Shown here piece after piece: positions 61,267-64,000 of a stretch of 64,000 nt of DNA (position 1 is the stretch's first letter; each line of letters opens with the position of its first letter). The stretch is from UBA1672 sp964352665. GTDB lineage: Bacteria > Pseudomonadota > Alphaproteobacteria > Micavibrionales > Micavibrionaceae. The stretch is taken from assembly GCA_964352665.1 (NCBI GenBank), contig CAYGSJ010000005.1:131308-195307 (forward strand), in the 5' to 3' direction. A program made the position numbers and the translations under genes. Under the pieces are notes generated by a model. The model was not told where the DNA came from. It saw only the letters and a program-made list of their open reading frames with translations, and searched no databases.

Positions 61267-63062
61267 GACAGTTTATCCCCGCATTCTTTTTAATCTTAAC
61301 CTTGTTTGCGCTTCCGGCGCTGGCTGCAGGTGAAAAGTACACATGCCCGATGCATCCGCATTATGTGGCTGACCGCCCAGGCACTTGCCCGATTTGCGGC
61401 ATGGATCTGGTGGAGCTGGAAGGTGAAGACGAGGCCGCGCCTATGTCCTCTGAGTCCTCCGGCGAAAAGAAAATCCTATACTGGCAAGCGCCAATGGATC
61501 CCAACTTCAAAAGCGATAAGCCTGGTAAATCACCGATGGGTATGGATTTGGTGCCGATCTATGGAGAAGACACCAAAGCCGCCACTGGCCGCACAATCGT
61601 CCGCATTGATCCTGAAACCATCCAGAATACGGGCATCCGCTCAGAAGAAGCGCAGATGGCCAGCTTCGGCACCTTGGTGCGCAGCTATGGCGATGTGACA
61701 GAAAATGTTCGGCTGCAATTTGATATCTCCGCCCGCGTCGAAGGCTGGGTTGAGGATTTGAAAGTTCAGGCCGTGGGCGATGAGGTGGAAAAAGACGATA
61801 TGCTATTTAAACTTTACAGCCCCGCGCTGATCTCCGCGCAGCAGGATTTTATCAGCGCCATTGCCACAGGCATTCAAGGCCGGATCAATTCTGCATCCAA
61901 GCGTCTGGTGTCTTTAGGCATGCAAAAACGCGCTATCGAAGAGATCAAGAAAAACCGCAAAGCCTTTCAAAGCGTCCCATACTACGCGGAAAGCGACGGT
62001 CTGGTCAGTGCGATGAATGTGCGTGACGGCACCTATGCCAAACCAGGTATGAATTTGATGACCCTGCAAAATTACGACACTGTTTGGATTGATGTCAGCG
62101 TGGCCGAGCAGGATATCCCGTTCATTACCAAAGAAACCAAGGCCACAGTTTCTCTGCCCGCCCTTGGCGTGGCCAAAAAACAAGCCGCCATTGATTATAT
62201 CTACCCCACGATTGACCGTTCTACGCGCACAGGCCGGATCCGGCTGGTCATGGATAATGAAACAGGCCGCTTAAAGCCTGGAGCCTATGCCGATGTGGAA
62301 CTCCAAACGGGTGTTGAACGCCGCCTTTCCATTCCCAGTGATGCCATCCTTAAAAGTAAAGATGGAGACTTTGTTGTCGTCGCAATGGAGCAAGGCCGTT
62401 TTCAACCGCGCAAAATTCTGGCCGGACTAAAATATAAAGGCCGGACGGAGGTGTTGGACGGTTTAAAAGACGGCGATAAAATTGTTGTGAGCGGTCAATT
62501 CCTGATCGACTCCGAAAGCGCGTTGCGGGAATCCTTCCGCAAAATGAAGCGTATGCAATTGCCGCTCTCGCTGCTTGAAGTCAGTGATGACCAGCTGGCG
62601 ATGATCGACCATCTGATTGATGCCTCTTTGTATATCCAAAAAGAGCTGATGGCTGGCCGAACGCCCAACCCGAACATGATTATGCCCGCCATCACGCTGG
62701 GCGATCATCTCATGCCTGTGTTCCGTGGCACCAAGCTGCAGTTTATTTTGGAAGATGCGGAAGACGCGCTGATAGGTGCCAAGGACGACCTGACCGATAA
62801 AGAGTGGCAAGCCAGCCTGAATGCTCTGGTCACGGCCTTAAAGCCGTGGCTGCTGGAAGGCAAACCCCAGCATTATAAATCCAAGGGACTTGGGCTTTAT
62901 ATGGCACACGGTCTGGATGTTTACTGGCTCCAGCTTGGCGATGAGGTGCAGAACCCTTACCGCGATGGTCATCCGATGAAAATTGACTGGCCGGATAAAG
63001 TGGACGCCATAGCGCCTGAAATAACCGAAAAACCAGCAGGAGGCGCACATGCCAACCACTGA
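61263..63062 (+). CDS. CusB-like periplasmic adaptor with heavy-metal binding domain
   Basis: A 599-aa precursor. After a signal peptide (1-21) comes a metal-binding motif YTCPMHPHYVADRPGTCPICGMDL (residues about 26-49, with CPMHP and CPICGMD), then a second degenerate copy without cysteines (APMDPNFKSDKPGKSPMGMDL). The membrane-fusion domain follows (about 110-420, VEGWVEDLKVQAVGDEVEKDD). The C-terminal 170 residues (DQLAMIDHLIDASLYIQKEL) resemble a DUF3347-type domain seen in CusB fusions. It links the outer-membrane factor to the inner pump and loads Cu(I)/Ag(I). Confidence 0.92.
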   Translation: MRQFIPAFFLILTLFALPALAAGEKYTCPMHPHYVADRPGTCPICGMDLVELEGEDEAAPMSSESSGEKKILYWQAPMDPNFKSDKPGKSPMGMDLVPIYGEDTKAATGRTIVRIDPETIQNTGIRSEEAQMASFGTLVRSYGDVTENVRLQFDISARVEGWVEDLKVQAVGDEVEKDDMLFKLYSPALISAQQDFISAIATGIQGRINSASKRLVSLGMQKRAIEEIKKNRKAFQSVPYYAESDGLVSAMNVRDGTYAKPGMNLMTLQNYDTVWIDVSVAEQDIPFITKETKATVSLPALGVAKKQAAIDYIYPTIDRSTRTGRIRLVMDNETGRLKPGAYADVELQTGVERRLSIPSDAILKSKDGDFVVVAMEQGRFQPRKILAGLKYKGRTEVLDGLKDGDKIVVSGQFLIDSESALRESFRKMKRMQLPLSLLEVSDDQLAMIDHLIDASLYIQKELMAGRTPNPNMIMPAITLGDHLMPVFRGTKLQFILEDAEDALIGAKDDLTDKEWQASLNALVTALKPWLLEGKPQHYKSKGLGLYMAHGLDVYWLQLGDEVQNPYRDGHPMKIDWPDKVDAIAPEITEKPAGGAHANH

Positions 63063-64000
63063 TCAAAACCAGACGCGCGACCCGTCCGAATCTGCCATCG
63101 CGAAGGTGATTGAATATTCGGTCAATAACCAGCTTTTGATCATTGTAATGATGATCGTGCTGCTGGTGGCGGGTATTCTCGCCGTCCAGAAAACGCCGCT
63201 GGATGCCATCCCCGATATGTCGGACACGCAGGTAATTATCCGCACTGATTTTGTCGGACAATCGCCGCAGATTGTTGAGGATCTGCTGACCTATCCGCTG
63301 TCCACGACGATGCTGGGCTTGCCAAAAACAAAAGATGTGCGCGGGTTTTCGATGTTCGGCACGTCCTTTGTTTATATCATTTTTGAAGATAGCGTTGATC
63401 AATATTGGGCGCGGAGCCGCGTCATTGAAGCGTTGTCAAAAATTCAGGGTGATTTGCCGCCCAATGTCCAGCCGCAGATCGGCCCCGATGCCACAGGTGT
63501 CGGTTGGGTCTATCAATATGCGCTGATCGATAAGAGCGGCACCTATGATTTATCAGAGCTGCGCAGCTTGCAGGACTGGTTTTTGAAATTCGAGCTGGCC
63601 ACCGTCAAAGGCGTATCGGAGGTCGCTTCGGTCGGCGGGTTTGTTAAGGAGTATCAAATCCTCATTGATCCGAACCGCTTGCGGGCTTTCGATGTTCCTC
63701 TCAAACGGCTTATGGAGGCTGTTAAAAATTCCAGTATGGATGCGGGCGGGCGTGTGATTGAAAAAGCTGAAATGGAGCTGATGATCCGCTCCAAAGGCTA
63801 TGTCACCGATATCAGCCAGCTTAAGAAAATTGTTCTCTATGCGAGAAACGGCACCCCCGTCAAACTGGAAGATGTCGCGCGTGTGATTGAGGGACCGGAG
63901 CTACGGCGCGGCGTGACCGAGCTAAACGGTGAAGGTGAAGTGGTTGCTGGCGTGGTCATTATGCGGGCCGGTGAAAATGCTTTGCATGTGATCGAAGGCG
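63049..64000 (+). CDS. CusA/CzcA-type heavy-metal RND efflux pump (partial)
   Basis: The 5' part (about 317 codons) of a RND proton antiporter that exports monovalent copper/silver or divalent metals; the gene runs past the window edge. The first transmembrane helix is near 27-46 (LLIIVMMIVLLVAGILAV), followed by the typical AIPDMSDTQVIIRTDFVGQSP and the TYPLSTTMLGLP pore region (second residue pair as in CusA). GGAGG lies before ATG 63049, which overlaps the CusB-like gene by 14 nt. The signature residues that distinguish Cu/Ag from Zn/Co transport lie outside the window. Confidence 0.93.
   Translation, partial: MPTTDQNQTRDPSESAIAKVIEYSVNNQLLIIVMMIVLLVAGILAVQKTPLDAIPDMSDTQVIIRTDFVGQSPQIVEDLLTYPLSTTMLGLPKTKDVRGFSMFGTSFVYIIFEDSVDQYWARSRVIEALSKIQGDLPPNVQPQIGPDATGVGWVYQYALIDKSGTYDLSELRSLQDWFLKFELATVKGVSEVASVGGFVKEYQILIDPNRLRAFDVPLKRLMEAVKNSSMDAGGRVIEKAEMELMIRSKGYVTDISQLKKIVLYARNGTPVKLEDVARVIEGPELRRGVTELNGEGEVVAGVVIMRAGENALHVIEG

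Overview
The window reads as a chromosome segment of an alphaproteobacterium of moderate GC. Pointers are the TIGR02300/FYDLN-acid zinc-ribbon protein, a complex I NDUFA9-type protein, a DUF1223 protein, a surA-rsmA gene pair and a CCA-encoding tRNA-Ser. A Micavibrionales- or Rhodospirillales-like lineage is possible, but sequence reading alone cannot fix the order.

Left part (1-31 kb) is core chromosome. It holds prmA and the FYDLN protein, then a fatty-acid beta-oxidation operon (thiolase, an 85-aa membrane protein, a FadN-type hydroxyacyl-CoA dehydrogenase/enoyl-CoA hydratase, an acyl-CoA dehydrogenase). Next come a Sel1-repeat protein, an SCP2 protein and a SCO protein. A TPP riboswitch then controls a CHMI-family tautomerase gene and thiC, followed by two small unknown genes. 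Further on are ohr, nrdB (with likely NrdR boxes), ilvA, three tandem paralogous small secreted proteins, phoH, trxA, panD, a HIT protein, a cupin, a yifB/comM-type ATPase, a diguanylate cyclase and a UvrD/PcrA helicase.

The 31-43 kb part has surA-rsmA, gmk, an SDR, an ArsR regulator and an envelope-sugar cluster (GT9, GT4, sugar O-methyltransferase, GT39-like membrane transferase). It ends at tRNA-Ser(GGA), 43007-43096.

From the tRNA onward to at least 59.2 kb the content is accessory. It contains a large serine recombinase with DUF2924 partner, a restriction-modification-Vsr set whose nuclease matches the Cfr10I/Bse634I/NgoMIV active-site spacing, a ParB-MTase fusion with a DUF5681-like gene, a GIY-YIG nuclease and a lipoprotein. 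Upstream of the lipoprotein, on the minus strand, is an elaborately folded RNA ending in a terminator that overlaps an alternative Shine-Dalgarno hairpin. Divergent from it is a tightly packed six-gene operon (52235-58373) encoding an unknown protein, a QueC/QatC-like enzyme, an XRE-ImmA protease, a PIN protein, an ABC-type ATPase and an HNH nuclease (Septu PtuA/PtuB-like). The combination looks like a composite anti-phage system and is the best candidate for something undescribed.

The right end (59.5-64 kb) is a copper/silver-type RND efflux operon (secreted small protein, TolC-like, CusB-like, CusA-like), cut by the window edge.
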